Origin: Catenuloplanes atrovinosus
GTDB lineage: Bacteria > Actinomycetota > Actinomycetes > Mycobacteriales > Micromonosporaceae
Length of the DNA stretch: 64,000 bases
Reading direction: 5' to 3'
Assembly (NCBI RefSeq): GCF_031458235.1
Contig: NZ_JAVDYB010000001.1
Location: 7,072,501 to 7,136,500 of the forward strand
The notes below the pieces were generated by a model that was not told the origin of the DNA, searched no databases, and worked only from the letters and a program-made list of their open reading frames with translations. The position numbers and the translations under genes were made by a program. How positions within the stretch are numbered: position 1 is the stretch's first letter; every line of letters starts with the position of its first letter. Shown here piece after piece: positions 16,980 to 29,010 of this stretch.

Positions 16980-17576
16980 TCAGGAGGCGGGGGTGAGCGG
17001 CGCGCAGGCCTCGACCGCCGTCGCCGTGGTGGCGTCCGCGGTGTTCAGCGCGGCCGGGTCGGTCACGCCGTTCTCGGTCAGGCAGTTCTCGTACGCGGCG
17101 GAGGCGCCGTTGTCGCCCCGCGCGCCGCCGGGACCACCCTGGCCGCCGCCCATCTGCGGCAGCGAGTCGGTGCAGGCCCCGGTCGCGGCGGCCCAGGCCG
17201 CCTCGTCGACGCCCTCGGGCTTGAGCGAGTCGGCGAAGCCACCGCCGCCGCGCTGCCCGCCGCCGCCCGGCCCACCGGAACCCTGCGGGAACGGCTGCCC
17301 CGAGCCCTGCGGGCGGGGCTGACCGGAACCCTGCGGGAACGCGCCGCCGGAGGGGCGCGGGCCGCGGGACGGGTTCGCGGTCGGCACCGTCACCTCGATG
17401 CCGTGCTGCTTGAGGCAGGCCGCGTAGGCGGCGAGCGCGTTCTGCCCGTCGCCGCCGGAGCTCGCCGCGTCGTCGGACGAGCCGGAACCGCCACAGCCGG
17501 CGGCGAGCAGCAGCGCCGCGGACCCGGCCAGCGCGACGGCCGCCAGCCGCCGGTGGACGTGTGCACTGACAGGCAC
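16980..17576 (-). CDS. Gln/Gly/Pro-rich lipoprotein with duplicated Cys motif
   Basis: Start placed at GTG 17576, which follows a GGAGGA RBS; 198 residues. The signal peptide ends in a lipobox LLLAAGC, so Cys is lipidated at the outer face of the membrane. The mature part holds a low-complexity stretch with three PQGSGQP-like repeats, flanked by two similar segments, AYAACLKQHGIEV and AYENCLTENGVTD, that look like a short duplication. The family is unknown to me. It is divergent from the two-component genes at 17776-20020 and shares Gly-rich composition with the tail of the GT39 protein further on. Confidence 0.8.
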   Translation of the reverse strand: MPVSAHVHRRLAAVALAGSAALLLAAGCGGSGSSDDAASSGGDGQNALAAYAACLKQHGIEVTVPTANPSRGPRPSGGAFPQGSGQPRPQGSGQPFPQGSGGPGGGGQRGGGGFADSLKPEGVDEAAWAAATGACTDSLPQMGGGQGGPGGARGDNGASAAYENCLTENGVTDPAALNTADATTATAVEACAPLTPAS

Positions 17577-17617
17577 GACTTCCTCCTTGATCGGGAGACC
17601 ACATGCAAGCGGGCGGA

Positions 17618-17648
17618 CCTTCGAGCACGGTCGGCCGGCGCTCGAAGG
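17618..17648. promoter_or_regulatory. 9-bp inverted repeat in the lipoprotein/response-regulator gap
   Basis: CCTTCGAGC (17618-17626) and GCTCGAAGG (17640-17648) are perfect arms with a 13-base spacer, between the lipoprotein start (17576) and the divergent response regulator (17776). Centre spacing of 22 bp suits a dimeric regulator on one DNA face. Confidence 0.4.
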
Positions 17649-17775
17649 AGGCTCGGAGCGCACCCGTCCGGCGTACCGTCGGAGGATTTCGGTCGTTCCG
17701 GTCTGGCGGGCCTCCACAGGTGTTACACAGGGTCGGTAAAGGCCCTGCCCAGCTGGGCGGCGAACCATCGAGAGC

Positions 17776-18537
17776 ATGACGACGACGATGCACCCCGACC
17801 TTCGCGACACCACCGGCTCCGCCCGGCCGGACCTGCGCCGTGCCGACGGCAGCCCGGTCCGGGTGCTGGTGGTCGACGACGAGTCCACGCTGGCCGAGCT
17901 GCTGTCCATGGCGCTGCGCTACGAGGGCTGGGAGGTGCGCTCGGCCGGTGACGGCAGCGGCGCGGTGCGCGCGGCCCGCGACTTCCGGCCGGACGCGGTG
18001 ATCCTGGACGTGATGCTGCCGGACATGGACGGGCTGGAGGTGCTGCGCCGGCTGCGTGGCGAGGCGCCCGAGGTGCCGGTGCTGTTCCTCACCGCCAAGG
18101 ACTCGGTGGAGGACCGGATCGCGGGGCTGACCGCGGGCGGCGACGACTACGTGACCAAGCCGTTCAGCCTGGAGGAGGTCGTGGCGCGGCTGCGCGGGCT
18201 GATGCGCCGGGCCGGCCGGGCCGCGATGCGCTCGGACGCGGAGCTGGTGGTCGGCGATCTGACGCTGGACGAGGACAGCCACGAGGTGCGCCGCGGCGGC
18301 GACCAGATCACGCTCACCGCGACCGAGTTCGAGCTGCTGCGCTACCTGATGCGCAATCCGCGCCGGGTGCTGTCCAAGGCGCAGATCCTGGACCGGGTGT
18401 GGAACTACGACTTCGGCGGTCAGGCGAACGTGGTCGAGCTGTACATCTCGTACCTGCGCAAGAAGATCGACGCCGGCCGCAAGCCGATGATCCACACCAT
18501 GCGCGGTGCCGGTTATGTCCTCAAGCCGGCGGACTGA
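17776..18537 (+). CDS. OmpR/PhoB-family response regulator
   Basis: 253 residues. The receiver domain (about 28-140) has DDE at 34-36, phospho-Asp78 in AVILDVMLPD and Lys in DDYVTKPFSLEE. The C-terminal winged helix (about 155-250) has TLTATEFELLRYLMRNPRRV and GQANVVELYISYLRKK, each typical of Trans_reg_C. The histidine kinase that follows overlaps it by 32 bases, so they form one two-component system. It resembles actinobacterial TcrA/MprA-type regulators. Likely targets are the divergent lipoprotein and the two glycosyltransferase genes downstream, by position only. Confidence 0.95.
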   Translation: MTTTMHPDLRDTTGSARPDLRRADGSPVRVLVVDDESTLAELLSMALRYEGWEVRSAGDGSGAVRAARDFRPDAVILDVMLPDMDGLEVLRRLRGEAPEVPVLFLTAKDSVEDRIAGLTAGGDDYVTKPFSLEEVVARLRGLMRRAGRAAMRSDAELVVGDLTLDEDSHEVRRGGDQITLTATEFELLRYLMRNPRRVLSKAQILDRVWNYDFGGQANVVELYISYLRKKIDAGRKPMIHTMRGAGYVLKPAD

Positions 18538-20020
18538 TCGCCCGCGCGGGCCCAAGGGCTGGCCGCTGCGGACCCGGCTGGTCGCCACCATGCTGGCGCT
18601 GCTGGCCGCGGCCTGCCTGCTGATCTCCGTGGTGACCGAGGTCGCGCTGCACCAGAACCTGCAGGCCCAGCTCGACCGTCAGCTCGACACGACCGCGCAG
18701 CGCGCGGAGAACTTCGGCCCGCCGCCGGACCGCGCGCCGCCGTCCGGCGACGGCGAGCAGCCGGACGAGTGGATCGGGCGTGGCCAGCCGGCCGGCACGC
18801 TGGTCGGCTACCTGCAGAGCCCGCACCGGACCGGCGTGCGCATCCTCGGCGACGACCTGGAGGAGATCGACGCCACCGGCACGCTGCTGGACGTGCTGGT
18901 CACGGTGCCGGTCGACGGCAAGCCCCGGACCTACACCCTGGAGGGGTACGGCGACTACCGGCTGAAGGCGCAGTGGACCCGATCCGGCGACCTGGTGGTC
19001 ACCGGGCTGCCGACCGCGCAGGTGGAGAGCACCCAGATCCAGGTCGCCGTGATACTGGCCGCCGTCACCGCGGGCGCACTGGGCGTCGCCGGCGTCGCCG
19101 GGATTGTGATCATCAGGCGTACGCTGCGCCCGCTGCGCCGCGTCGCCGCCACCGCCGGTCGGGTCGCCGAGCTGGAGCTGGACCGCGGCGAGGTGGCGCT
19201 CGCGGAGCGGCTGCCGGACGACCTCACCGACCCGCGTACCGAGGTCGGGCAGGTCGGCGCCGCGCTCAACCGCATGCTCGGCAACGTCGAGGCCGCGCTC
19301 GCGGCACGGCATGCCAGCGAGACGCAGGTACGCCAGTTCGTGGCGGACGCCAGCCACGAGTTGCGCACGCCGCTGGCCGCGATCCGCGGGTACGCGGAGC
19401 TGACCCGCCGCGGCCGCCAGCAGGTCCCGCCCGAGGTCGCGCACGTGCTGAACCGGGTCGAGTCCGAGGCGAAGCGGATGACGCTGCTGGTCGAGGACAT
19501 GCTGCTGCTGGCCCGGCTGGACGCCGGCCGCCCGCTGGAGCACGCGCCGGTCGACCTGGCGATGCTCGCGATCGACACGGTCAGCGACGCGCACGCGGCC
19601 GGGCCGCACCACGTCTGGCGGCTCGACCTGCCGCCGGAGGGCACCGGCGTGGAGGTGCTCGGCGACCGGGCACGGCTGCACCAGGTGCTGGCGAACCTGC
19701 TGGCCAACGCGCGTACGCACACGCCGCCCGGCACCGAGGTGACGGTCTCCGTCGGCGTCCGGGACGGCCGGGCCGCGATCATGGTGGCCGACGCCGGGCC
19801 GGGCATCCCGCCGGAGCTGCTGCCGCACGTCTTCGAGCGGTTCGCGCGCGGCGACAGCTCACGCTCCCGCGCCGCGGGCAGCACCGGGCTCGGCCTCGCG
19901 ATCGTGCATGCGGTGGTCACCGCGCACGGCGGGCGCATCGACGTGCGCAGCCGGCCCGGCCGGACGGAGTTCCTGGTATCCATCCCGCTCGCCGCGAGCG
20001 CGCTGCCCGTAGGGGCGTAA
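18506..20020 (+). CDS. Sensor histidine kinase with HAMP domain
   Basis: 504 residues from GTG 18506; ATG 18515 three codons on is an equally good start. Both overlap the end of the response regulator. Order: TM1 (about 25-48), an extracytoplasmic sensor of about 120 residues, TM2 (about 172-198), HAMP, HisKA with phospho-His284 in ADASHELRTPLAAIRGYAE, and an ATPase with N box LANLLANARTHTP, G1 ADAGPGIP and G2 STGLGLAIVHAVVTAHGG. All boxes are intact. The kinase is the cognate partner of the regulator just before it. The extracytoplasmic part has no recognised ligand fold. Confidence 0.95.
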   Translation: MPVMSSSRRTDRPRGPKGWPLRTRLVATMLALLAAACLLISVVTEVALHQNLQAQLDRQLDTTAQRAENFGPPPDRAPPSGDGEQPDEWIGRGQPAGTLVGYLQSPHRTGVRILGDDLEEIDATGTLLDVLVTVPVDGKPRTYTLEGYGDYRLKAQWTRSGDLVVTGLPTAQVESTQIQVAVILAAVTAGALGVAGVAGIVIIRRTLRPLRRVAATAGRVAELELDRGEVALAERLPDDLTDPRTEVGQVGAALNRMLGNVEAALAARHASETQVRQFVADASHELRTPLAAIRGYAELTRRGRQQVPPEVAHVLNRVESEAKRMTLLVEDMLLLARLDAGRPLEHAPVDLAMLAIDTVSDAHAAGPHHVWRLDLPPEGTGVEVLGDRARLHQVLANLLANARTHTPPGTEVTVSVGVRDGRAAIMVADAGPGIPPELLPHVFERFARGDSSRSRAAGSTGLGLAIVHAVVTAHGGRIDVRSRPGRTEFLVSIPLAASALPVGA

Positions 20021-20156
20021 TCTCGCCGCAGTATTCTCAGCGTCCGCACAGCTTCGCCAGAGCGCGCGGTGAGATGTCCGCTCGATCCTGGTCGCCAGGG
20101 CTGCGGTGTGACCGGACAGCCCTCATTGCCGCCTGATCGAGCGAAGGACGAACCCG

Positions 20157-22349
20157 ATGACCTCGACGTTGCCCACCGAGGCCCCGCCTCCCCCGGACCC
20201 GGACAATCCGGGCTCCCCGGCGCCGGTCGCGGACGCTCCCGACGGGACGGCGCGGGACTCGCGCCGGCGGCGAGTGCTCCGCGGGCCCGCCGACGACCCG
20301 GCCTGGGCCCGTCCCGCGCTGTACGCGCTGCTGGTCGCGACCGGCGTGCTCTACATCTGGGGGCTCGGCGCCTCCGGCTGGGCCAACTCGTTCTACGCGG
20401 CCGCGGTGCAGGCCGGCTCCGAGAGCTGGCAGGCCTTCTTCTTCGGCTCGTCCGACGCGGCGAACTTCATCACCGTCGACAAGACGCCGCTCTCGCTGTG
20501 GCCGATGGCGCTCGCCGCCCGGATCTTCGGCATGAACTCGTGGAGCATGCTCGTCCCGCAGGCGCTGATGGGCGTCGCGTCGGTCGCGCTGCTGTACGCC
20601 ACGGTCCGGCGCTGGTTCCCGCCCGCCGCGGCGCTGCTGGCCGGCGCGGTGCTCGCCACCACCCCGGTCGCGGCGCTGATGTTCCGCTTCAACAACCCGG
20701 ACGCGCTGCTGGTGCTGCTGATGGTGGCGGCCTGCTGGGCGATGGTCCGGGCGCTGGAGCGCGGTGTGACCACCTGGCTGCTGCTCTGCGGTGTGTTCAT
20801 GGGCCTCGGCTACCTGGCCAAGATGCTCCAGGTGCTGCTGATCCTGCCCGCGCTCGGCCTGGTCTACCTGATCGCCGGTCCGCCGCGCCTCGGCAAGCGG
20901 CTGCTCCAACTGCTCGGCGCCGCCGGCGCGATGATCGTGGCGGCCGGCTGGTGGATCGCCGCGGTCGAGCTGTGGCCGGAGGAGTCCCGTCCGTACATCG
21001 GCGGCTCGCAGAACAACAGCATCCTGGAGCTGACGCTCGGCTACAACGGGCTCGGCAGGCTGAACGGCGACGAGACCGGCAGCGTCGGCGGCGGCATGGT
21101 CACCCGCGGCGCCGGCGGCAACTACCTCGGCGGGCCCGCCGGCATGCCCGGCCCGGTCGGCGGCGGCATGTGGGGCGAGTCCGGCGTCCTGCGGATGTTC
21201 GACGCGTCGCAGGGCGGTCAGATCGCCTGGCTGCTGCCGGCCGCGCTGGTGCTGATGATCGCCGGGCTGGTGATCACCGCGCGCCGGCCGCGCACCGACC
21301 GTACCCGGGCCGCGTTCGTGCTCTGGGGTGGCTGGCTGGTCGTCACCGCGCTGACGTTCAGCTTCATGCAGGGCATCTTCCACGCGTACTACACGGTCGC
21401 GCTCGCCCCGGCGATCGGCGCACTGGTCGGCATGGGCGCGGCGCTGCTCTGGGAGCGGCGGCGCCGCGCGTGGGCGGCGGCACTGCTGGCCGTGACGGTC
21501 GGCAGCACCGCGGTCTGGGCCTGGGTGCTGCTCGGGCGCAGCGCGGACTGGTACCCGTGGCTGCGCTGGACCGTGCTGATCGGCGGCGTCCTCGCCGCGG
21601 TGGCGCTGGTCGCGACCAGCCGGCTGGCCGCGCGGATCGCGGTGCCGGTGGGCGTGGTCGCGGCCGCGGTGGCGCTCGCCGCGCCGGCCGCGTACGCGGT
21701 CAACACCGCGGGTACGCCGCACACCGGCTCGATCCCGTCGGCCGGGCCGGCCACCCAGGGCATGGGCGGCGGTGGCGGGCGCGGCGGCCGGGGCGGTTTT
21801 CCCGGCGGCGGTTTCCCCGGCGGCGGCCAGGTGCCGCCGAACGGCGGCACGCAACTCTTCCCCGGCGGCGCGCAGGGCGGCGCGCAGGGTGGCCCGCAGG
21901 GCTTCCCCGACGGCGGGATGTACGGCTTCGGTGGCCGCGGCAACGCCGCCGGCGGCATGGGTGGGCTGCTCAACGGCTCCGCGCCGAGCGAGGAGATGAT
22001 CGCGCTGCTGGAGGCGGACGCGGACAGCTACACCTGGATCGCGGCCGCGGTCGGCTCCAACCGCGCCTCCGGATACCAGCTCGCCACCGGTGAGCCGGTG
22101 ATGGCGATCGGCGGCTTCAACGGCACCGACCCCGCGCCCTCGCTCGCGCAGTTCCAGGAGTACGTGGAGCAGGGCAGGATCCACTACTTCCTCGGCGACG
22201 GCGGCTTCGGCGGCGGCGCACGCGACGGCAGCAGCCAGGTCAGCGCGGAGATCGCGACCTGGGTGCAGGCCAACTTCACCGCGCGGACCATCGACGACAC
22301 GCCCGTCTACGACCTGACCACGCCCGCCACCACCACGCAGGGAAGCTGA
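20157..22349 (+). CDS. GT39-type membrane glycosyltransferase (mannosyltransferase-like)
   Basis: 730 residues. A soluble N-terminus (about 60) precedes 10-12 transmembrane helices. The first large loop carries the acidic segment TVDKTPLSLWPMAL, which matches the ArnT/PMT family catalytic loop. After the last helix (about residue 520) comes a Gly-rich stretch (about 530-610, motifs GGGGRGGRGGFPGGG and GGAQGGAQGGPQGF), then an extracellular domain with ADSYTWIAAAVGSNRASGY. PMT/ArnT enzymes move a sugar from a polyprenyl phosphate to protein or lipid outside the membrane. The next gene, six bases later, is a GT2-GtrA protein that could make and flip that donor, so the pair is likely one pathway. 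Acceptor unknown. Confidence 0.9.
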   Translation: MTSTLPTEAPPPPDPDNPGSPAPVADAPDGTARDSRRRRVLRGPADDPAWARPALYALLVATGVLYIWGLGASGWANSFYAAAVQAGSESWQAFFFGSSDAANFITVDKTPLSLWPMALAARIFGMNSWSMLVPQALMGVASVALLYATVRRWFPPAAALLAGAVLATTPVAALMFRFNNPDALLVLLMVAACWAMVRALERGVTTWLLLCGVFMGLGYLAKMLQVLLILPALGLVYLIAGPPRLGKRLLQLLGAAGAMIVAAGWWIAAVELWPEESRPYIGGSQNNSILELTLGYNGLGRLNGDETGSVGGGMVTRGAGGNYLGGPAGMPGPVGGGMWGESGVLRMFDASQGGQIAWLLPAALVLMIAGLVITARRPRTDRTRAAFVLWGGWLVVTALTFSFMQGIFHAYYTVALAPAIGALVGMGAALLWERRRRAWAAALLAVTVGSTAVWAWVLLGRSADWYPWLRWTVLIGGVLAAVALVATSRLAARIAVPVGVVAAAVALAAPAAYAVNTAGTPHTGSIPSAGPATQGMGGGGGRGGRGGFPGGGFPGGGQVPPNGGTQLFPGGAQGGAQGGPQGFPDGGMYGFGGRGNAAGGMGGLLNGSAPSEEMIALLEADADSYTWIAAAVGSNRASGYQLATGEPVMAIGGFNGTDPAPSLAQFQEYVEQGRIHYFLGDGGFGGGARDGSSQVSAEIATWVQANFTARTIDDTPVYDLTTPATTTQGS

Positions 22350-22355
22350 TCCGTC

Positions 22356-23600
22356 GTGCCGATCACCGCAGCGGAGACCGCACCGGCCGGCGCCACGCCG
22401 GTCACGGCCGCACTCGACGTCGTCATCCCGGTCTACAACGAGGAGCGGGACCTGGAGCCGTGCGTGCGCCGGCTGCACGAGCACCTCAGCGCCACGTTCC
22501 CGTACCCGTTCCAGATCACCATCGCGGACAACGCCAGCACGGACGGCACGCTCGAGGTCGGACGGCGGCTCGCCGCCACCATGCCCGGCGTGGCGGTCAC
22601 GCATCTGCCCCGCAAGGGCCGGGGCCACGCGCTGAAGGAGGTGTGGTCCGCGTCCGGCGCGCCGGTGCTGGCGTACATGGACGTGGACCTCTCCACCGAC
22701 CTGGCCGCGCTGCTGCCGCTGGTCGCGCCGCTCTTCTCCGGCCACTCGGACGTGGCGATAGGGTCCCGGCTGGCCCGGAACTCGCGGGTGGTCCGCGGCG
22801 CCAAGCGGGAGATCATCTCGCGGAGCTACAACCTGATCCTGCGCGGTACGCTCCAGGCCCGCTTCTCCGACGCGCAGTGCGGCTTCAAGGCGATCCGCAA
22901 GGACGTGGCGGACCGGTTGCTGCCGCTGGTCGAGGACACCGGCTGGTTCTTCGACACCGAGCTGCTGGTCCTGGCCGAGCGCGCCGGCCTGCGCATCCAC
23001 GAGGTGCCGGTCGACTGGGTGGACGACCCGGACAGCCGCGTCGACATCGTCGCCACCGCGATCGCCGACCTGAGGGGCATAGCCCGGCTCGCCCGCGCGC
23101 TCGCCACCGGCCGGCTGCCCATGGCCGAGCTGCGCGCGCAGCTCGGCCGCGCCCCGCTCGCGCCGGTGCCGGGCGTACCGGCCGGGATGACCGGCCAGTT
23201 GCTCACGTTCGCCGCGATCGGCGTGGTCAGCACGCTGGCCTACCTGGTCATCTACGCCGGTCTCCGGCTCGGCACCGGCCCGCAGCCGGCCAACCTGCTG
23301 GCGCTGCTGATCACCGCGATCGGCAACACGGCCGCGAACCGCCGCATCACCTTCGGCGTGCACGGCGCGGACGGCGCGGCCCGCCACCACGCGCAGGGCC
23401 TGGTGATCTTCGGGCTGGGGCTCGCGTTGACCAGCGGCTCCCTGGCCCTGCTGCACGCCGTGACGGACTCTCCACACCGCCTGGCCGAGCTGTCCATCCT
23501 GATCGTCGCCAACCTGACCGCCACGCTGCTCCGTTTTCTCCTGCTGCGCGTCTGGGTCTTCAGCCCGAACGGGAAGTATCGGTCGAACGCCCGGCCATAG
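22356..23600 (+). CDS. GT2 glycosyltransferase fused to GtrA flippase domain
   Basis: 414 residues from GTG 22356. The N-terminal family 2 transferase (about 18-255) resembles dolichyl-phosphate mannose or glucose synthases: DVVIPVYNEERDLEPCVRRL, ADNASTDGT, YMDVDLSTDL with the DxD-like metal site, and AQCGFKAIRKDV. The C-terminal GtrA domain (about 283-405) has four hydrophobic helices and ends in LLRFLLLRVWVF. The first half would load a sugar onto a polyprenyl phosphate, the second may help flip it. Fusion links synthesis to flipping. Coupled to the GT39 gene upstream (six-base gap). Confidence 0.93.
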   Translation: MPITAAETAPAGATPVTAALDVVIPVYNEERDLEPCVRRLHEHLSATFPYPFQITIADNASTDGTLEVGRRLAATMPGVAVTHLPRKGRGHALKEVWSASGAPVLAYMDVDLSTDLAALLPLVAPLFSGHSDVAIGSRLARNSRVVRGAKREIISRSYNLILRGTLQARFSDAQCGFKAIRKDVADRLLPLVEDTGWFFDTELLVLAERAGLRIHEVPVDWVDDPDSRVDIVATAIADLRGIARLARALATGRLPMAELRAQLGRAPLAPVPGVPAGMTGQLLTFAAIGVVSTLAYLVIYAGLRLGTGPQPANLLALLITAIGNTAANRRITFGVHGADGAARHHAQGLVIFGLGLALTSGSLALLHAVTDSPHRLAELSILIVANLTATLLRFLLLRVWVFSPNGKYRSNARP

Positions 23601-23920
23601 ACCATCACCGTCCTACGATCCACAACCTCGCGACAGGGCCCTCGGCGAGATGACGTGCGCGCCGGCCGCGATGCGGAGTCATCCCCGGCGCGCACGCCAA
23701 TACGCTGCGTCGCCAAGCCATCACCCGTACCCCCGACGGGTGGTGAAAGCTTGACCGTGTCGAGACCTTCGGCGGGCGGCGGCACGGGGGGACGGCGCGA
23801 CCTGCGCGGGTGTGGCGTCGGCGGCGCCACACCGGGGGCGGGGGACGGCGCGAATCCCGCGGCGCGGGGCTAGTCTGGGTCCTCCGCCGCAGTCGTGATC
23901 GAATCGGGGTGAGTCCTGCC
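23601..23920. other. Gap before dnaE with two hairpins
   Basis: No convincing gene. GTGCGCGCCGG (23655-23665) and CCGGCGCGCAC (23685-23695) form an 11-bp hairpin that may end the glycosyltransferase transcript. GTGTGGCG (23810-23817) and CGCCACAC (23825-23832) form a second hairpin, flanked by two copies of GGGGACGGCGCGA, in the likely dnaE leader. No known riboswitch was recognised. Confidence 0.4.
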
Positions 23921-27448
<3,528 letters not shown>

Positions 27449-27459
27449 AACCGGATATA

Positions 27460-27537
27460 CCCGCTCCCGGCCGGGCCGGTCTCCGCATGCTCCCGCGGGC
27501 ACCGGTCGGCCGCGGGCGGCCTCCCTGCCGGTTCCGC
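27460..27537 (-). repeat. Dispersed palindromic repeat, copy A (intact IS110 target)
   Basis: The 40 bases at 27490-27529 are identical, in reverse, to 36972-37011, and similar sequence occurs at 36741-36810, 44287-44376 and 57956-57990. The core holds CCCGCGG and CCGCGGG arms, so it can fold. The segment GCATGCTCCCGCGGG (27486-27500) is an uninterrupted version of the site where the IS110 element is inserted at 37 kb. It lies just after dnaE. Confidence 0.85.
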
Positions 27538-27579
27538 ACCCGGTCGGGCAAACCCTCGGTGTGCCGGCCGGCTCGGGCG

Positions 27580-28305
27580 TCAGCAGCCGGACGCCCACCA
27601 GTCGATGACGGCCGACAGCAGGGTGAAGAGGGCGGCCAGCAGCAGTGCGGCCAGCACGATCGGCGCGAGTGCGGCGAGCGGGGGCGGGCCGGGCGTGGGG
27701 TGCGGCGCGCGGGCGCCGGGAATCCGCGGTGCGGCGGCCGGCAGGTCCGGGACCGCGGGCTCCGGGTCGGGCGCGGCCAGCGTCGCGCGCCATTCCCGCC
27801 AGCGCTCACGGTCGTCGTCGGGCAGGTCGAGGGAGGTCAGGATGCGGTCGAGGAACTCGCCGGACGGGACGCGGGTGGCGTTGAGGGCGGCGCTGACCGT
27901 GCTGGGTGAGTAGTTGGCGCGGGCCGCGACCGCGCGCTGGGTGCTGCGGCGGCGGATCAGCTCGCGCAGCCGGAGGTTGAAGTCGGTGGGGGCGGTCGGT
28001 GCGCCCGCGGGATCGTCCGTGGCGGCGGAGGAGCGCTGCCGGGTGAGCGCGTCCCGGGCCCGCTCCCAGACCAGGCGCAGCGCCTGCTCGTCGGCGCCGC
28101 ACGCGGTGCCGTACGCGCGGGCGACCTGCCAGGTGGGCAGCGCGTCACCCGACGCGGCGCGGCTGAAGACGGAGGCGGAGTAGCCGCCGGCGCGCTCCAG
28201 CTCGGGGTAGGTCCTCCCGGAGGCGGCCCGCAGCCGGCGCAGGTGCTCGGCCAGCGCGGCCAGCTCCCGTACCCCGGTGGTGATCGTCTTCTCCGGCCGT
28301 CCCAT
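27580..28305 (-). CDS. Double-HTH protein with C-terminal membrane anchor
   Basis: 241 residues. Two helix-turn-helix-like segments are visible: YPELERAGGYSASVFSRAAS (about 33-52) and QRAVAARANYSPSTVSAALN (about 122-141). Both follow the XRE pattern used by actinobacterial proteins that resemble each other in this way. A Pro-rich linker leads to one C-terminal transmembrane helix (about 208-233, LAPIVLAALLLAALFTLLSA), with only a few residues after it. It is thus a tail-anchored possible DNA-binding protein. It lies 27 bases after the NarL-type regulator in the same direction, and a 7-bp inverted repeat touches its ATG. The target is unknown. Confidence 0.8.
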   Translation of the reverse strand: MGRPEKTITTGVRELAALAEHLRRLRAASGRTYPELERAGGYSASVFSRAASGDALPTWQVARAYGTACGADEQALRLVWERARDALTRQRSSAATDDPAGAPTAPTDFNLRLRELIRRRSTQRAVAARANYSPSTVSAALNATRVPSGEFLDRILTSLDLPDDDRERWREWRATLAAPDPEPAVPDLPAAAPRIPGARAPHPTPGPPPLAALAPIVLAALLLAALFTLLSAVIDWWASGC

Positions 28306-28324
28306 TGCGGTAGAAAATACCGCA
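28306..28324. promoter_or_regulatory. Inverted repeat touching the start of the double-HTH gene
   Basis: TGCGGTA (28306-28312) and TACCGCA (28318-28324), five bases apart, sit directly against the ATG at 28305 in an AT-rich patch. It could be an operator for self-control or an mRNA hairpin masking the start; it leaves no room for an RBS. Confidence 0.45.
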
Positions 28325-28332
28325 AAATAGGA

Positions 28333-29010
28333 TCAAACCAGGCCCGCGTCGTGGACCAGGATGGCGATCTGGACGCGGTTGTTCAGGCCCAGCTTGGTCA
28401 GCAGCCGGGAAACGTGCGCCTTGACCGTGGCCACGCTCATGAACAGCTCGGTGGCGATCTCCGCGTTGGACTTGCCCTGGCCGACCGCGACCGCGACCTC
28501 GCGTTCCCGCTCGCTGAGGCGGGCCAGCAGCTCCAGCGGGCGGTTGCGCGCGGGCTCGGCGGGCGCGGCCACGTGCGCGATGAGCTGGCGGGTGATCGTG
28601 GGCGAGAGCGTCGCCTCACCGGACGCGACGCGGCGGACCGCGTGGATGATCTCGGTGGGCGGCGTGTCCTTCAGCAGGAAGCCGCTGGCGCCGGCGCGAA
28701 GCGCGCGCAGCACGTACTCGTCCAGGTCGAACGTGGTCAGCACGATCACCTCGGGCGCGTCCGGGCGGGCGCGGACCACCTCCGTGGCGGCCAGGCCGTC
28801 GACCCGCGGCATCCGGATGTCCATCAGGACCACGTCCGGGCGGTGCGCGTCCACCGCGGCCGCGACCTCGGCACCGTCCGCGGCCTCACCGACCACGGTG
28901 ATCTCCGGAGCGGCGCCGAGGATCATCGAGAGCCCGGTCCGGACCAGCGCGTCGTCGTCGACGATCAGCACGCGTACCGGCGGGGTCAGATCGTCGGCCA
29001 CGGCAGCCAT
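28333..29010 (-). CDS. NarL/LuxR-family response regulator
   Basis: 225 residues. Receiver domain (about 12-130) with DDD at 18-20, phospho-Asp64 in VVLMDIRMP, switch Thr in VLTTFD and Lys in LLKDTPP. The C-terminal LuxR-type HTH (about 158-220) has LSEREREVAVAVGQGKSNAE and ELFMSVATVKAHVSRLL. It overlaps the upstream kinase gene by 25 bases and forms a two-component system with it. The divergent ABC exporter is the likely target, and an 11-bp inverted repeat lies between them. Confidence 0.95.
   Translation of the reverse strand: MAAVADDLTPPVRVLIVDDDALVRTGLSMILGAAPEITVVGEAADGAEVAAAVDAHRPDVVLMDIRMPRVDGLAATEVVRARPDAPEVIVLTTFDLDEYVLRALRAGASGFLLKDTPPTEIIHAVRRVASGEATLSPTITRQLIAHVAAPAEPARNRPLELLARLSEREREVAVAVGQGKSNAEIATELFMSVATVKAHVSRLLTKLGLNNRVQIAILVHDAGLV

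Noticed and set aside
20037-23477. Very long minus-strand open frame of over 1100 codons
   Set aside because: It is opposite the GT39 and GT2-GtrA genes, consists of Arg/Gly/Ala-rich low-complexity sequence and has no RBS.
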